A DNA stretch of 64,000 bases from NCBI GenBank assembly GCA_947169115.1, contig CAMVOK010000003.1, positions 91,688 through 155,687 on the forward strand, read 5' to 3'. The stretch is from an uncultured Prevotellaceae bacterium (GTDB taxonomy: Bacteria > Bacteroidota > Bacteroidia > Bacteroidales > Bacteroidaceae). Below, in pieces: positions 45,017-54,959 of the stretch; positions within the stretch are counted from its first letter, which is position 1; each line of letters starts with the position of its first letter. Made by a program: the position numbers and the translations under genes. The notes beneath the pieces are model-generated. The model saw only the letters and a list, made by a program, of their open reading frames with translations, was not told where the DNA came from and did not search any database.

Positions 45017-47212
45017 ATGGTGAGCAAGAATCTTAAAGTACAAGACAAAAGAAGAGCGGGCATGGTTATGTTTGCTTGCATTCGCATGTCCTCACTTTTT
45101 GCCCCGCTTCGCTCTGCAAGCGTAGGCTTTGCCGTCCGATTACTCACTTCTCACTTTTCTCTTCTCACTTCTCACCTCTCTCTTCTCACTTCTCTCTTCC
45201 TCCTCTCCAGTTGCGGTGCCGACCAGAACATCAAGAAAGGCGATGCCTTTTTTGCCATCGGTGAGTATTACGATGCGGCTGCGGAGTATAAGAAAGGCTA
45301 TAGCCGTACAGCGGTGAAAGACAAGGAGAAGCGTGGGGAGCGGGCTTGGAAGATGGCTGAGTGTTACCGTCGCATCAACTATACAGCCAAGGCCATTGGT
45401 GCCTACCAAAATGCCATCCGATATAAATATCCTGATTCGATGGCTGTCCTGCGTCTGGCACAGATGCAACACAGAAATGGCGACTACAAGAATGCAGCCA
45501 AGAACTATATGGCTTTTCTGGATAGTGTGCCAGGTGACATACGTGCAAAAGTGGGGCTGCAGAGCTGCTCGCAGGCGCAAATCTGGAAGAAACGTCCCAC
45601 GCTACATACCGTAAAAAAGGAACCTCTGTTCAACTCGCGGCGTGCCGACTTCTCGCCTGTGCTTGCCGGTGATGAATGGGAACAACTCTACTTGACTTCT
45701 ACGCGTCCACAAGCCGCTGGTAACGAGATAAGTGGCATTACGGGTACAAAGGCTGCCGACCTCTTCATGGCCAAGAAAGACGAAAAAGGAAAGTGGCAGA
45801 GCCCTGAGCAGATAGAGTCAGAGATTAACAGTGAGTACGATGAAGGCGCATGCTGCTTCTCGCCCGACGGAAAGACCATGTATCTGACCCGTTGCACCCA
45901 CGACCCAGAATATCCGCGCTACGCCCAGATATACACCAGCACCCGAAGCGATGCCTCGTGGGGCAAGCCTACATTGCTGGAAATCTCGAAGGATACGCTG
46001 TCCTCATTTGCTCATCCTGCCGTTTCGCCAGATGGGAACTGGCTCTATTTCACCAGCGACATGCCAGGTGGTCTGGGAGAAAAGGACATCTGGCGCATCG
46101 CTATTACCGACCATGGTCTGGGTGGGGTGGAGAATGTGGGTGAACCCATTAACACGGAGGGGGATGAGATGTTCCCTGTTTTCCGTCCGAATGGAGAACT
46201 CTATTTTTCTTCGGACGGACATGTGGGTATGGGTGGATTGGATTTGTTCAAGGCCAAGCAGGATTCAACTGGGACGTGGATTATTGAGAATATGAAATCG
46301 CCGATGAATTCTTCGGGCGACGATTTCGGCATCACCTTTGAGGGACTGCATAACCGAGGATTCTTTGCCTCGAACCGTGGTGATGCACGTGGCTGGGATC
46401 ATATTTTCTCGTTCGAGTGCCCAGAAGTTTTGCAGACGGTGAAAGGGTGGGTGTACGAGAAGGACGGCTACGAACTGCCCCAGGCTTTGGTCTATATGGT
46501 TGGTAACGACGGCACGAACCTGAAACTGAATGTGAAGGGTGATGGTTCTTTTGAACAGGAGATACAGCCCAACGTGGACTATATTTTTCTCGGTACCTGC
46601 AAGGGGTATCTGAACCACAAGGAGGAACTGCGCATAGACACCAGTAGTGTCAGCCGTGAGTTTGTGCTCCAATTCCCCTTGGCCAGTATCAACGCCCCAG
46701 TTCTGGTGCGCAATATCTTCTATGAGTTTGACTCCGCCGAACTTACACCTGCCAGCATTCCAGCTCTCGACTCTTTGACCACTCTGCTGGAGGAAAACCC
46801 CAACATTACCATAGAATTGGCCTCGCATTGCGACTATCGCGGTCCTGATGCTTATAATGAACGACTTAGTCAACGACGTGCTGAGAGTGTGGTGAACTAT
46901 CTTATAGCGCATGGAATCGCCTCTGACCGACTTTCGCCTGTTGGCTATGGTGAGAACCGTCCGAAGATTGTCACACGAAAGATGGCTGAGCAAAATCCCT
47001 TCCTCGCTGAGGGCGACACGCTGACGGAAGCCTTCATCCTAAAACTGGAGGATGAACAACGACAGGAAGTATGCAATGCCTTGAACCGCCGTACTGAGTT
47101 CCGCGTCCTACGTACGACATATGGTATGTTCGACCTACCCATGAAGAAAGAAGAGGATATGGAGGACCATACCAACGATACAAAGCAGAAATCAAACGCA
47201 GTGCCACAGTAG
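45017..47212 (+). CDS. porE: PorE-like T9SS lipoprotein (TPR, propeller, OmpA domains)
   Basis: PorE is a periplasmic lipoprotein of the type IX secretion system that links it to peptidoglycan. The 731-residue protein has the PorE layout. A lipobox Cys lies near residue 66 (LFLLSSC). TPR-like helices span about 70-185 (KKGDAFFAIGEYYDAAAEYKKGY), and a PD40-type propeller about 205-430 (CCFSPDGKTMYLTR, VSPDGNWLYFTSD). A carboxypeptidase-regulatory-like domain follows about 455-560, and then an OmpA domain (IELASHCDYRGPDAYNERLSQRRAESV). The start is uncertain: the first 60 residues are long for a signal, and LLTSHFSLLTSHLSLLTS comes from a tandem CTTCTCA-type DNA repeat. Later ATGs at codons 16, 18 and 24 are possible. 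Confidence 0.85.
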   Translation: MVSKNLKVQDKRRAGMVMFACIRMSSLFAPLRSASVGFAVRLLTSHFSLLTSHLSLLTSLFLLSSCGADQNIKKGDAFFAIGEYYDAAAEYKKGYSRTAVKDKEKRGERAWKMAECYRRINYTAKAIGAYQNAIRYKYPDSMAVLRLAQMQHRNGDYKNAAKNYMAFLDSVPGDIRAKVGLQSCSQAQIWKKRPTLHTVKKEPLFNSRRADFSPVLAGDEWEQLYLTSTRPQAAGNEISGITGTKAADLFMAKKDEKGKWQSPEQIESEINSEYDEGACCFSPDGKTMYLTRCTHDPEYPRYAQIYTSTRSDASWGKPTLLEISKDTLSSFAHPAVSPDGNWLYFTSDMPGGLGEKDIWRIAITDHGLGGVENVGEPINTEGDEMFPVFRPNGELYFSSDGHVGMGGLDLFKAKQDSTGTWIIENMKSPMNSSGDDFGITFEGLHNRGFFASNRGDARGWDHIFSFECPEVLQTVKGWVYEKDGYELPQALVYMVGNDGTNLKLNVKGDGSFEQEIQPNVDYIFLGTCKGYLNHKEELRIDTSSVSREFVLQFPLASINAPVLVRNIFYEFDSAELTPASIPALDSLTTLLEENPNITIELASHCDYRGPDAYNERLSQRRAESVVNYLIAHGIASDRLSPVGYGENRPKIVTRKMAEQNPFLAEGDTLTEAFILKLEDEQRQEVCNALNRRTEFRVLRTTYGMFDLPMKKEEDMEDHTNDTKQKSNAVPQ

Positions 47213-47234
47213 GCACTTCCCTTATTCAGACTCA

Positions 47235-47990
47235 TTATAAGCACGCCGAAAAGGCGATGCCTACGGTTTGGGTGTTGTAGTCGTATGTAGGGACGAGCAT
47301 CATGCCAGTTTCCTTGCTTTTGCTTTTCTTGTCGAGCCCGAACCACCTACGTTCCAGGGGCAAGAGCCAGTAGGCGGCATGTGTGGCAAGAATGCCCATG
47401 CCAGCTCCAGCCAGTACGTCGTTGACGTAGCAGCGGTCGTTATACATCTGCAGCACACCCACGCCGGCAGCAACGGCATACATGCCCATACCCCAACCCC
47501 AGCCACGCTCTATACGTACCTGCTCGGCCACGAAAAAGGCATTTGCGGTTTTGTAGGATGGAAAAGCATGATTGCTATGTCCGTCAGGTCGTGGTTCCTT
47601 GACACAACGCTTGACGATGGGCATGGTGGTGTAGAGTAGGGTATAGCCTGTGAGTTTGACAAGCATTCGGTCTGTGAATGAGTGCTTGGGTCTTGGTCCA
47701 AGGGCAATAACTCCAATCTGTGCCGTGAGCGTAACCCATGACTCCACGTTGGCCTTGTGGTGAGAGCCGCGTCCACGTTGCATGGCATCGCGCACGTCCA
47801 TCTTCCAGTCGCATAGTTTGTGGTTCGAGATGGCCACAGCACCAAGGCCGATCATGGCGGTCGGTACGATGATTTGCTGAGGACGGATAAGGCGCGGGCG
47901 TTCTTTCTCCATTGTGATAGTGTCCAGCTGTGCCCAAAGGGGCAAGACAAGTCCTAACGTGCAACAAAATATGAGAATGCGTTGTTTCAT
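47235..47990 (-). CDS. PAP2-superfamily protein with altered catalytic residues
   Basis: PAP2 proteins are membrane phosphatases acting on lipid phosphates. I start at ATG 47990, giving a signal-like N-terminus (MKQRILIFCCTLGLVLPLWAQ) and 251 residues. Motif 1 is intact (KRCVKEPRP, K-x6-RP). Motif 2, normally PSGH, reads PSYKTA. Motif 3, normally an Arg and a nucleophilic His before SDVxAG, reads NDRCYVNDVLAGAG, with Cys where the His is expected. It may therefore be inactive or have a changed role. The promoter box TACCTTTG (minus, 47997-48004) lies just upstream, next to the preceding terminator. Confidence 0.82.
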   Translation of the reverse strand: MKQRILIFCCTLGLVLPLWAQLDTITMEKERPRLIRPQQIIVPTAMIGLGAVAISNHKLCDWKMDVRDAMQRGRGSHHKANVESWVTLTAQIGVIALGPRPKHSFTDRMLVKLTGYTLLYTTMPIVKRCVKEPRPDGHSNHAFPSYKTANAFFVAEQVRIERGWGWGMGMYAVAAGVGVLQMYNDRCYVNDVLAGAGMGILATHAAYWLLPLERRWFGLDKKSKSKETGMMLVPTYDYNTQTVGIAFSACL

Positions 47991-48008
47991 CGGACACAAA
48001 GGTACAAA

Positions 48009-48046
48009 AAAATCCCGCATCGGCATTCGTGCCGATGCGGGATTTT
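48009..48046 (-). terminator. Strong terminator after the lipoprotein gene
   Basis: A 17-base perfect stem (AAAATCCCGCATCGGCA and its complement) with a TTCG tetraloop, followed on the minus strand by a T-run. It ends the V-ATPase/lipoprotein transcription unit. Confidence 0.92.
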
Positions 48047-48069
48047 ACATTCAATGGGCAATTTCCCTC

Positions 48070-48573
48070 TTAACGAGACATTATCACCTCGTAGGTCTTG
48101 TTGTCCCTGTAGAAGTATAGTTTGCCTTCCATGGATCCCTCCACTTTCTTGTTGAGGTTGAAGCGGAAGTACTTCTCTTCGCCTACGGAACCCTCGATAA
48201 TCAGGTTCTTACTGTCGATGGTGAAAGCTGTGTTGTTCGCGGGTTTGTATTCCTCACGGGTTGCATCGTCGCTTATCCATCCTTCGTCCTTGTCTTGTGT
48301 CCAATAGAACTTAGTGGAATGGAAGTTATGGTCATTGACAAAGAACTGGATGTCGAAATAGAGAATTGTATTATCATCCTGATTGACCCAATTCCCATTC
48401 TCGTCCTTTATCTGAATGATGTGCCATGACGTCCATTTGCTGTTACTGATGGCGTTACGAAATTCCCAGTCGCCCCAGCTCTCGCCTTCTTCAGCATCGT
48501 CACAACTTACCATGCTAATGCCCACAAAGCAAGCAAGAAGTAATGCCCATATGTTTTTCGTTACGGCCTTCAT
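48070..48573 (-). CDS. Lipocalin-like lipoprotein of unknown function, end of the V-ATPase operon
   Basis: The 167-residue protein has a lipoprotein signal, MKAVTKNIWALLLACFVGISMVSC, then mostly beta strands (WTSWHIIQIKDENGNWV, ILYFDIQFFVNDHNFHSTKFYW, NLIIEGSVGEEKYFRFNLN, KLYFYRDNKTYEVIMSR). The pattern is like small lipocalin-type Bacteroidetes lipoproteins; no specific family is certain. It begins 5 bases after the V-ATPase K gene and is followed by the operon terminator, so it is very likely expressed with the ATPase. Confidence 0.75.
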   Translation of the reverse strand: MKAVTKNIWALLLACFVGISMVSCDDAEEGESWGDWEFRNAISNSKWTSWHIIQIKDENGNWVNQDDNTILYFDIQFFVNDHNFHSTKFYWTQDKDEGWISDDATREEYKPANNTAFTIDSKNLIIEGSVGEEKYFRFNLNKKVEGSMEGKLYFYRDNKTYEVIMSR

Positions 48574-48578
48574 TTTTT

Positions 48579-49037
<459 letters not shown>

Positions 49038-49087
49038 TCATGAGTTTCAAACTTCTCTTTTAATTTTCACTTTCTTCTCTTCGCTAT

Positions 49088-49120
49088 CCTTCCCCCTTGG
49101 GGGAGGTCGGGAGGGGGCTT
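49088..49120 (-). repeat. G-rich palindromic element between ntpI and ntpK
   Basis: CCTTCCCCCTTGGGGGAGG then TCGGGAGGGGGCTT, touching the ntpI stop codon. It could form a hairpin in the operon message and set relative expression. Confidence 0.7.
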
Positions 49121-51036
49121 TATTTCAGTGGCTCATAGCCTGTACCCTTACCCTCGTAGCCAGAGTTCTTGAAATACTCCACGAAATTTAGACGCAGAGG
49201 GTGAACGAAGGCAGAGATGGCCGATAGTAGCAGGTTCAGCAGGTGACCAATGAAATAGATAACTACTGCTCCAATGATACCTATGATGAACCCTTTTGTT
49301 CCTTCTGTTCTTGTCCATATCATGTCGCCAATCTGGTTAAAGGCACTTCCCAAGGCTCCACCTGCCAGACAGAGGGCATAGAGTCGGACGTAGGAAAGTA
49401 CGTCGCCAAGCAGGCCCGAAGCCATGTTGTAGGTATCGTAGAGACCGGCCAGGGGGTTGATGAGCAATCCTTTAAGTGGCGATTCTTTCATACGTCCTAC
49501 ATTGTTTAAGAAGTAGATGCCCAAGGCACTTACGACTCCAATGGCGATAATCGTCATTCGTGTGGTTTCGGCAGATAGGGTGCCCACCATGTACAGCGTG
49601 CCCACTACGATGCCACCAATAAGCAGGAGGTTCCATCCCCAAGTGCTGAGAGTAGCCGAAAGACCTTCCTTCTGGGTATAGAGAATAGCCTTCACCATCA
49701 TGGCGATGCATAGGTGTACTACACCGATGAGGATGGCCGATGCCATCTGGAAGGAATAGGTCGTACCTGGGAAGTCACCGCCCACAAACTCGTAATAGCT
49801 ATGCAAAGGCGAGTTCGCTGGAACGTAATCGACAAGGGAAAGACCAAAGAAGGTGCCGAGTGCCAAGCCCACTAGCGTGGTGGCGGCTCCAAGTGCAAAC
49901 ACCATGTCGCCACAGCCATGTAGCATCTCACCTACAATGGGGGTCTTGCGAGCCTTGCCTGCCATCTCCAACATGCCATAAAGCATGATGATGAGACCGT
50001 AGCCAGCATCGCCCATACAGATGGCAAAGAAGAGGGTAAAGAAAGGCGCCACAATGGGGGTGGGATCCCACTCGTTGTAACAGGGGAAGCCATACATACG
50101 TGTGAGGCGCTCGAACATGCGATTGAAACGGTTGTTGTGCAGTTGGATGGGTACGTTGTCCGTATCTACAGGGTCGCGCATCTCGTAATAAGCTTGTTCT
50201 TTCGACAAGAAACCAGAGATGGCTGCTTCCTCTCTTACGGGGAACCAGCCTTCCATTACAACCACGGTATCAAGGGCAGCGCGTTGTGTCTTGAGTGTTG
50301 CTTCCTCACGGGCAATGGCACTGTCTATTTCCTTTTCTAATGCGATGATGTCGCCCAAGGCATCTTCTGATACTTTGCATCGTTCGGCTTCGAGTGCTTC
50401 CTTCTGGTTGGCCAGTGTGACGATGTCGCGCTCCACTTCTTCCAGAGGTTGTTCGGGCAAACGTAGGGATTGTGCCGGGATGTATTCGCTTTCCTGTCCA
50501 TCGATGTCGAAAGTGAGGAAATATACGAATCGTTTGTCGCGACTTATCTCAAAAGCGGCATATTCTGGGAACCTTTCTTCGAAATGTGACTCAGAGGCAA
50601 TGCGGTATTGCTCGTGAATGCCAGCCTCATGTAGCTTATTCAGCAGTGACCTGTCGATGATTCCCCACGGACGCAGTATCTCGGCATCATGTTGTAGGGA
50701 GGCGATACGAGGTGATAGGGCTGTGAGGGTGTTGCCAATCTCCTGGACACGCCGCACCAGTCGCATTGCTTGTGAGTTTTCGATATTGTCTGTTACTCCA
50801 GCCTCACCGATACGAACCTCGTCGAGTATGACACCCGAAATCTTCTGCAGAGTATTCAGTACGTTCACAACGTCGCTTTTCTGATGACGCAAATGCCTCA
50901 GACTCTCAGGCTCGGCCATGGTCTGGTCGCCAGACTTCTGAATGTGCATTACGCCCAAAGCTTGAAGGTCGCGAAGGAAACGTTCATAGTCCTTGTGATA
51001 GACCAGAAACGTGAGTTTTTTCATTTTCTCAATCAT
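49120..51036 (-). CDS. ntpI: V-type ATP synthase subunit I
   Basis: Subunit I is the membrane stator with the ion half-channels (the a-subunit equivalent). In the 638-residue protein, residues 1 to about 330 are soluble with coiled coils (LANQKEALEAERCKVSEDALGD). From about 335 come seven or eight membrane helices, starting PIVAPFFTLFFAICMGDAGYG, a family mark, and including GLLGDVLSYVRLYALCLAGGALGSAFNQ with the essential Arg. The start overlaps ntpD by 4 bases. Confidence 0.95.
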   Translation of the reverse strand: MIEKMKKLTFLVYHKDYERFLRDLQALGVMHIQKSGDQTMAEPESLRHLRHQKSDVVNVLNTLQKISGVILDEVRIGEAGVTDNIENSQAMRLVRRVQEIGNTLTALSPRIASLQHDAEILRPWGIIDRSLLNKLHEAGIHEQYRIASESHFEERFPEYAAFEISRDKRFVYFLTFDIDGQESEYIPAQSLRLPEQPLEEVERDIVTLANQKEALEAERCKVSEDALGDIIALEKEIDSAIAREEATLKTQRAALDTVVVMEGWFPVREEAAISGFLSKEQAYYEMRDPVDTDNVPIQLHNNRFNRMFERLTRMYGFPCYNEWDPTPIVAPFFTLFFAICMGDAGYGLIIMLYGMLEMAGKARKTPIVGEMLHGCGDMVFALGAATTLVGLALGTFFGLSLVDYVPANSPLHSYYEFVGGDFPGTTYSFQMASAILIGVVHLCIAMMVKAILYTQKEGLSATLSTWGWNLLLIGGIVVGTLYMVGTLSAETTRMTIIAIGVVSALGIYFLNNVGRMKESPLKGLLINPLAGLYDTYNMASGLLGDVLSYVRLYALCLAGGALGSAFNQIGDMIWTRTEGTKGFIIGIIGAVVIYFIGHLLNLLLSAISAFVHPLRLNFVEYFKNSGYEGKGTGYEPLK

Positions 51037-51659
51037 GCCACGGCCTCCTTTCCTTCGTTTTCTACATTCCTACGTTTTTCTTGTAGGGACTTCAGAATCT
51101 TCTGCGAGGACTTACTGAGGTTCTCTTCGTCCTCCATGAATCGTTTGATTTTGCGTACGGCCTCCTGAAAGCCTGGAATCTGTACCTTTTCGAAGAGGTT
51201 CACCTTTTGGGTGGTCTTCTTACGGGCATGTTCGAGCAATCCTGTTTTTGCCAGCACAAATTCTCGCTCCACGGCAGTCTTTGCAAGTCCCTGTAGGAGG
51301 TTAATGCCGTCGAAGTACCACTTGGGGGCGCTGAACAGACCAAAGGGCCGCACGGCGAGCTGGATGTTGGTGAGGATGGGGACACGAACGCCCGCAATCT
51401 TCTTCACATCTATCTCTACGTCCTTCAGGCTGACGAGCGATGTATCGAACTCTCCCCAGAGAGCGTACATCCGTTCGTAGCCCGCAATCTGCTCTTGCAG
51501 TTTGCGTTCAAGTTCCTCGGCTTCCTCCTTGCATTTCTTAACCTCAAGGCGTAGTGCTGTCTCCTTGCTCTTGATGATGGGCAGGGTGCGCTGGCGCATC
51601 TTGAGGTTCTTCTCAATCTGCTGGAGCGATGTCTTATTAAACTGATACTTTATTGCCAT
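51033..51659 (-). CDS. ntpD: V-type ATP synthase subunit D
   Basis: Subunit D is the central rotor shaft. The 208-residue protein is almost wholly helical, beginning MAIKYQFNKTSLQQIEKNLKMRQRTLPIIKSKETALRLEVKKCKEE and ending in a long coiled coil with VNLFEKVQIPGFQEAVRKIKRFMEDEENLSKSSQKILK. The phrases FNKTSLQQ and LPIIKSKE are the family marks. It precedes ntpI with an ATGA overlap. Confidence 0.93.
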   Translation of the reverse strand: MAIKYQFNKTSLQQIEKNLKMRQRTLPIIKSKETALRLEVKKCKEEAEELERKLQEQIAGYERMYALWGEFDTSLVSLKDVEIDVKKIAGVRVPILTNIQLAVRPFGLFSAPKWYFDGINLLQGLAKTAVEREFVLAKTGLLEHARKKTTQKVNLFEKVQIPGFQEAVRKIKRFMEDEENLSKSSQKILKSLQEKRRNVENEGKEAVA

Positions 51660-51668
51660 AATATCAGA

Positions 51669-51789
51669 CCCACCCCCCTGCCCCTCCCTTGTAGGGAGGA
51701 GAGTGGATACTTTTACTATTTATTATAAATAATTATTCATCTTTTATAGGTTACTACCCCCTCCCTACAAGGGAGGGTTGGGGAGAGTC
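51669..51789. repeat. Inverted pair of G-rich palindromic elements between ntpB and ntpD
   Basis: The first copy (51669-51703) reads CCCACCCCCCTGCCCCTCCC then TTGTAGGGAGGAGAG. The second (51757-51789) reads CCCCCTCCCTACAAGGGAGG then GTTGGGGAGAGTC in the opposite sense. The 53 bases between them are AT-rich. The second copy touches the ntpB stop codon. The pair can fold into one large stem-loop. Confidence 0.8.
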
Positions 51790-53112
51790 CTATTTCCAAT
51801 AGATATCGGTGAATTCCTTCTTGATATTGACTTCCTCGAGTTTGAAGTACTTGCGGAAGAGGCTCCATGTTACATCAAGCATCTCCTCAGTGTCGAGGTT
51901 GACGTCGATGGCAAGGAGTTTCGAGGCATAGTCCTTGGCAAAGTCGAGACAGCGGTTGTCATAGTCGGTGAGGTCGAAACCGTTCTCCAATTTCGTCTTT
52001 GCATTGGCAGCATCGGCATAGAGGCGGATGGCGGCATTCATCACCTGTGAGTGATCCTTGCGGGTCTTCTTACCGGCAACGAGTTGCTTCAGACGAGACA
52101 GCGAACGGAACGGGTCAACCACAACCTTACCAACATCGGAGTCGCGGCGCAGGTAGAGCTGACCCTCGGTGATGTAACCCGTATTATCAGGCACAGCATG
52201 CGTGATGTCGCCACCAGACAGCGTGGTCACGGCAATGATGGTGATAGACCCACCGCCTGCACTCTCGGGGAATTGTACGGCCTTCTCGTAAATCTTTGCC
52301 AAGTCGGAGTAGAGGGAACCAGGCATGGAGTCCTTCGAAGGAATTTGGTCCATGCGGTTCGACACGATACTCAGAGAGTCGGCATACGAGGTCATGTCGG
52401 TCAAAAGCACCAGTACGGTCTCGTGTTTCTCAACAGCAAAGTACTCGGCAGCTGTCAGGGCCATGTCGGGAATCAATAGACGCTCCACGGCAGGGTCTTC
52501 GGTTGTATTAATAAAGGAAATAATGCGGTCGAGTGCACCGGCATTGGCAAATGTGTTACGGAAGAAATAGTAGTCGTCGTTGGTCATACCCATACCGCCA
52601 AGGATAATCTTATCGGCCTTGGCGCGCATGGCTACCATAGCCATTACCTCGTTGAACGGCTGGTCGGGGTCGGCGAAGAAAGGAATCTTCTGACCTGAGA
52701 CGAGGGTGTTGTTCAGGTCGATACCGGCAATACCAGTAGCGATAAGTTCGCTGGGCTGCTTACGACGTACGGGGTTCACACTGGGGCCGCCGATTTCCAC
52801 TTCCTTTCCCTCAATCTCTGGTCCACCGTCGATGGGCTGACCGTATGCATTGAAGAAACGGCCTGCCAACTGGTCGCTGACTTTCAGAGAGGGAGATTTA
52901 CCCAGGAAGGTTACTTCGGCATTGGTGGGGATGCCACCAGTGCCTTCGAACACCTGCAGAGTGACATCGTCGCCCATAATCTTCACCACCTGAGCCAGAC
53001 GGCCGTTGATGGTGGCCAGTTCGTCGTAGCCTACACCTTTCGCCTTTAGCGAACACGTAGCTTTCGTAATCTGGCTAATCTGTGTATATACTTTTTGAAA
53101 TGCTTGTGCCAT
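51790..53112 (-). CDS. ntpB: V-type ATP synthase subunit B
   Basis: Subunit B is the non-catalytic nucleotide-site partner of A in the hexameric head. The 440-residue protein starts MAQAFQKVYTQISQITKATC, has PVRRKQPSELIATGIAGIDLNNTLVSGQKIPFF in place of a P-loop, and VLLTDMTSYADSLSIVSNRMDQIPSK with LYSDLAKIYEKA, the B-subunit signature. The ending SLFRKYFKLEEVNIKKEFTDIYWK is typical of Bacteroidetes. The absent P-loop is normal for this subunit. Confidence 0.96.
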   Translation of the reverse strand: MAQAFQKVYTQISQITKATCSLKAKGVGYDELATINGRLAQVVKIMGDDVTLQVFEGTGGIPTNAEVTFLGKSPSLKVSDQLAGRFFNAYGQPIDGGPEIEGKEVEIGGPSVNPVRRKQPSELIATGIAGIDLNNTLVSGQKIPFFADPDQPFNEVMAMVAMRAKADKIILGGMGMTNDDYYFFRNTFANAGALDRIISFINTTEDPAVERLLIPDMALTAAEYFAVEKHETVLVLLTDMTSYADSLSIVSNRMDQIPSKDSMPGSLYSDLAKIYEKAVQFPESAGGGSITIIAVTTLSGGDITHAVPDNTGYITEGQLYLRRDSDVGKVVVDPFRSLSRLKQLVAGKKTRKDHSQVMNAAIRLYADAANAKTKLENGFDLTDYDNRCLDFAKDYASKLLAIDVNLDTEEMLDVTWSLFRKYFKLEEVNIKKEFTDIYWK

Positions 53113-53195
53113 AATTCTATTAATTCATAATTCACAATGCATAATGCATAATTAAACTATCGTGATACAAATCTGAATTTATTATGCATTGTGCA

Positions 53196-54944
53196 TTATG
53201 CATTATGCATTAAATCTTCGATTTGCTTGATGTAGTCGTAGTATTGTTCGCTCTTGTACTTCGAGTAGTTCATCTGTTTGCACAGGTTAATCATCTTCTT
53301 GAAGTAGTCGGTAACTTCAAGGAAGGTGTCGAACTGGAAGTCGTCCTTCTCGCAGATGCGGGTCACAAGGTTCAGAATTTCCTCTTGACGCTCCAGAGGA
53401 GTTACGGCATCCACCTCATCGAAGGCATCCTGTTGCAGAATGACGTAGTCGATGATTTCCGACTTCCAGAACGTTACGTGGTAGTCAACGGGTACACCGT
53501 CGTCACCGAGGATGTTGATTTGTTCGGCAATCTCCTTACCACGTTGCATACGTGTCTTTAGGGCAAGCACCTTTGGAATCCACTCTTCATTGATATGGCC
53601 CTTGATGTAGTCGGCAAACTCGGGATACTCCAAATATTTTGAATACGAATCAATGGGATTCACGGCAGGGTAGCGTTTCTTGTCGGCACGGTCCTGCTCC
53701 AGAGCGTAGAAGCAACGAGCCACCTTCTTGGTGTTCTCCGTCACGGGCTCCTTCAGGTTACCACCGGCAGGTGATACGGTTCCGAGGAAGGTTACACTGC
53801 CCACCTCGCCGTTGCGCAGATAAACGTAACCGGCACGACCGTAGAAGTTAGAAATCAAAGCTCCGAGGTCCATGGGGAAGGCATCGGGGCCAGGCAGTTC
53901 CTCCATACGGTTCGACATCTCACGCAAAGCCTGTGCCCAACGTGAGGTGGAGTCGGCCATCAGCAGGACACGCAGACCCATTGAGCGATAGTATTCAGCC
54001 ATCGTCATGGCGGTATATACAGAAGCCTCACGGGCAGCCACAGGCATATTTGACGTGTTGGCAATGATGATAGTACGTTCCATCAGCTTGCGACCCGTGT
54101 GGGGGTCAACCAGTTCGGGGAACTCGGTGAAGATTTCCACTACCTCATTAGCACGTTCACCGCAGGCAGCGATGATGACGATGTCGGCTTCTGCCTGCTT
54201 CGAAATAGCGTGCTGAAGCACGGTCTTACCTGTACCGAAGGGACCAGGGATGAAGCCTGTTCCGCCTTCTACGATGGGGTTGAACGTGTCGATGGTGCGG
54301 ACACCAGTCTCCAGTAACTTGAAAGGACGGGGCTTCTGTTTGTAGTTGGTCATAGCGAATTTCACAGGCCAGTGCTGAACCATGTCCACTTTCACCTCGT
54401 TGCCCTGCTCGTCAGTGAGTACGGCAATGGTGTCATGAATCTTGTACTGACCTGCGGGTACGATGCTCTTCACCGTAGCCACGCCCTTCAACTGGAAGGG
54501 AACCATGATTTTCAGGGGTTGGTGGTTTTCTTCCACCTTGCCCAGCCAGTCGCTCTCTTGCACCTTGTCACCCACCTTGGCAATGGGTTCGAAGTCCCAA
54601 AGGCGGTCGTTGTCAAGAGGTTCGGTGTACTGACCGCGACGAAGGAAGACCCCCTCCATCTTGTCGAGGTCGTTCTGCAGACCATCGTAGTTCTTACTGA
54701 GCATACCGGGACCGAGCTGAATCTCGAGCATGTGGCCGGTAAACTCGGCCTCTGCACCTACTTTCAGGCCACGGGTGCTTTCAAACACCTGTACGTACAC
54801 GTCTTGGCCAATGACCTTGATGACCTCGGCCATCAGACGGTCGCCACCAGTCGTGATGTAGCATATTTCTCCCTGTACAACAGGCCCATCTACGCGAAGG
54901 GTGACCATGTTGGAGACTACGCCACTAACTTTTCCTTTTGTCAT
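53196..54944 (-). CDS. ntpA: V-type ATP synthase subunit A (catalytic)
   Basis: Subunit A hydrolyses or makes ATP. The 582-residue protein has the Walker A motif GPFGTGKT in GGTGFIPGPFGTGKTVLQHAI and the catalytic region IIAACGERANEVVEIFTEFPEL, and it carries the bulge domain (GLKVGAEAEFTGHMLEIQLGPGML). MADSTSRWAQALREMSNRMEELPGPDAFPMDL is another hallmark. The 83-base gap to ntpB holds an inverted set of ATGCATAAT-type repeats (53125-53155 and 53180-53213). Confidence 0.97.
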   Translation of the reverse strand: MTKGKVSGVVSNMVTLRVDGPVVQGEICYITTGGDRLMAEVIKVIGQDVYVQVFESTRGLKVGAEAEFTGHMLEIQLGPGMLSKNYDGLQNDLDKMEGVFLRRGQYTEPLDNDRLWDFEPIAKVGDKVQESDWLGKVEENHQPLKIMVPFQLKGVATVKSIVPAGQYKIHDTIAVLTDEQGNEVKVDMVQHWPVKFAMTNYKQKPRPFKLLETGVRTIDTFNPIVEGGTGFIPGPFGTGKTVLQHAISKQAEADIVIIAACGERANEVVEIFTEFPELVDPHTGRKLMERTIIIANTSNMPVAAREASVYTAMTMAEYYRSMGLRVLLMADSTSRWAQALREMSNRMEELPGPDAFPMDLGALISNFYGRAGYVYLRNGEVGSVTFLGTVSPAGGNLKEPVTENTKKVARCFYALEQDRADKKRYPAVNPIDSYSKYLEYPEFADYIKGHINEEWIPKVLALKTRMQRGKEIAEQINILGDDGVPVDYHVTFWKSEIIDYVILQQDAFDEVDAVTPLERQEEILNLVTRICEKDDFQFDTFLEVTDYFKKMINLCKQMNYSKYKSEQYYDYIKQIEDLMHNA

Positions 54945-54959
54945 GTCGTTATGTTGTTT

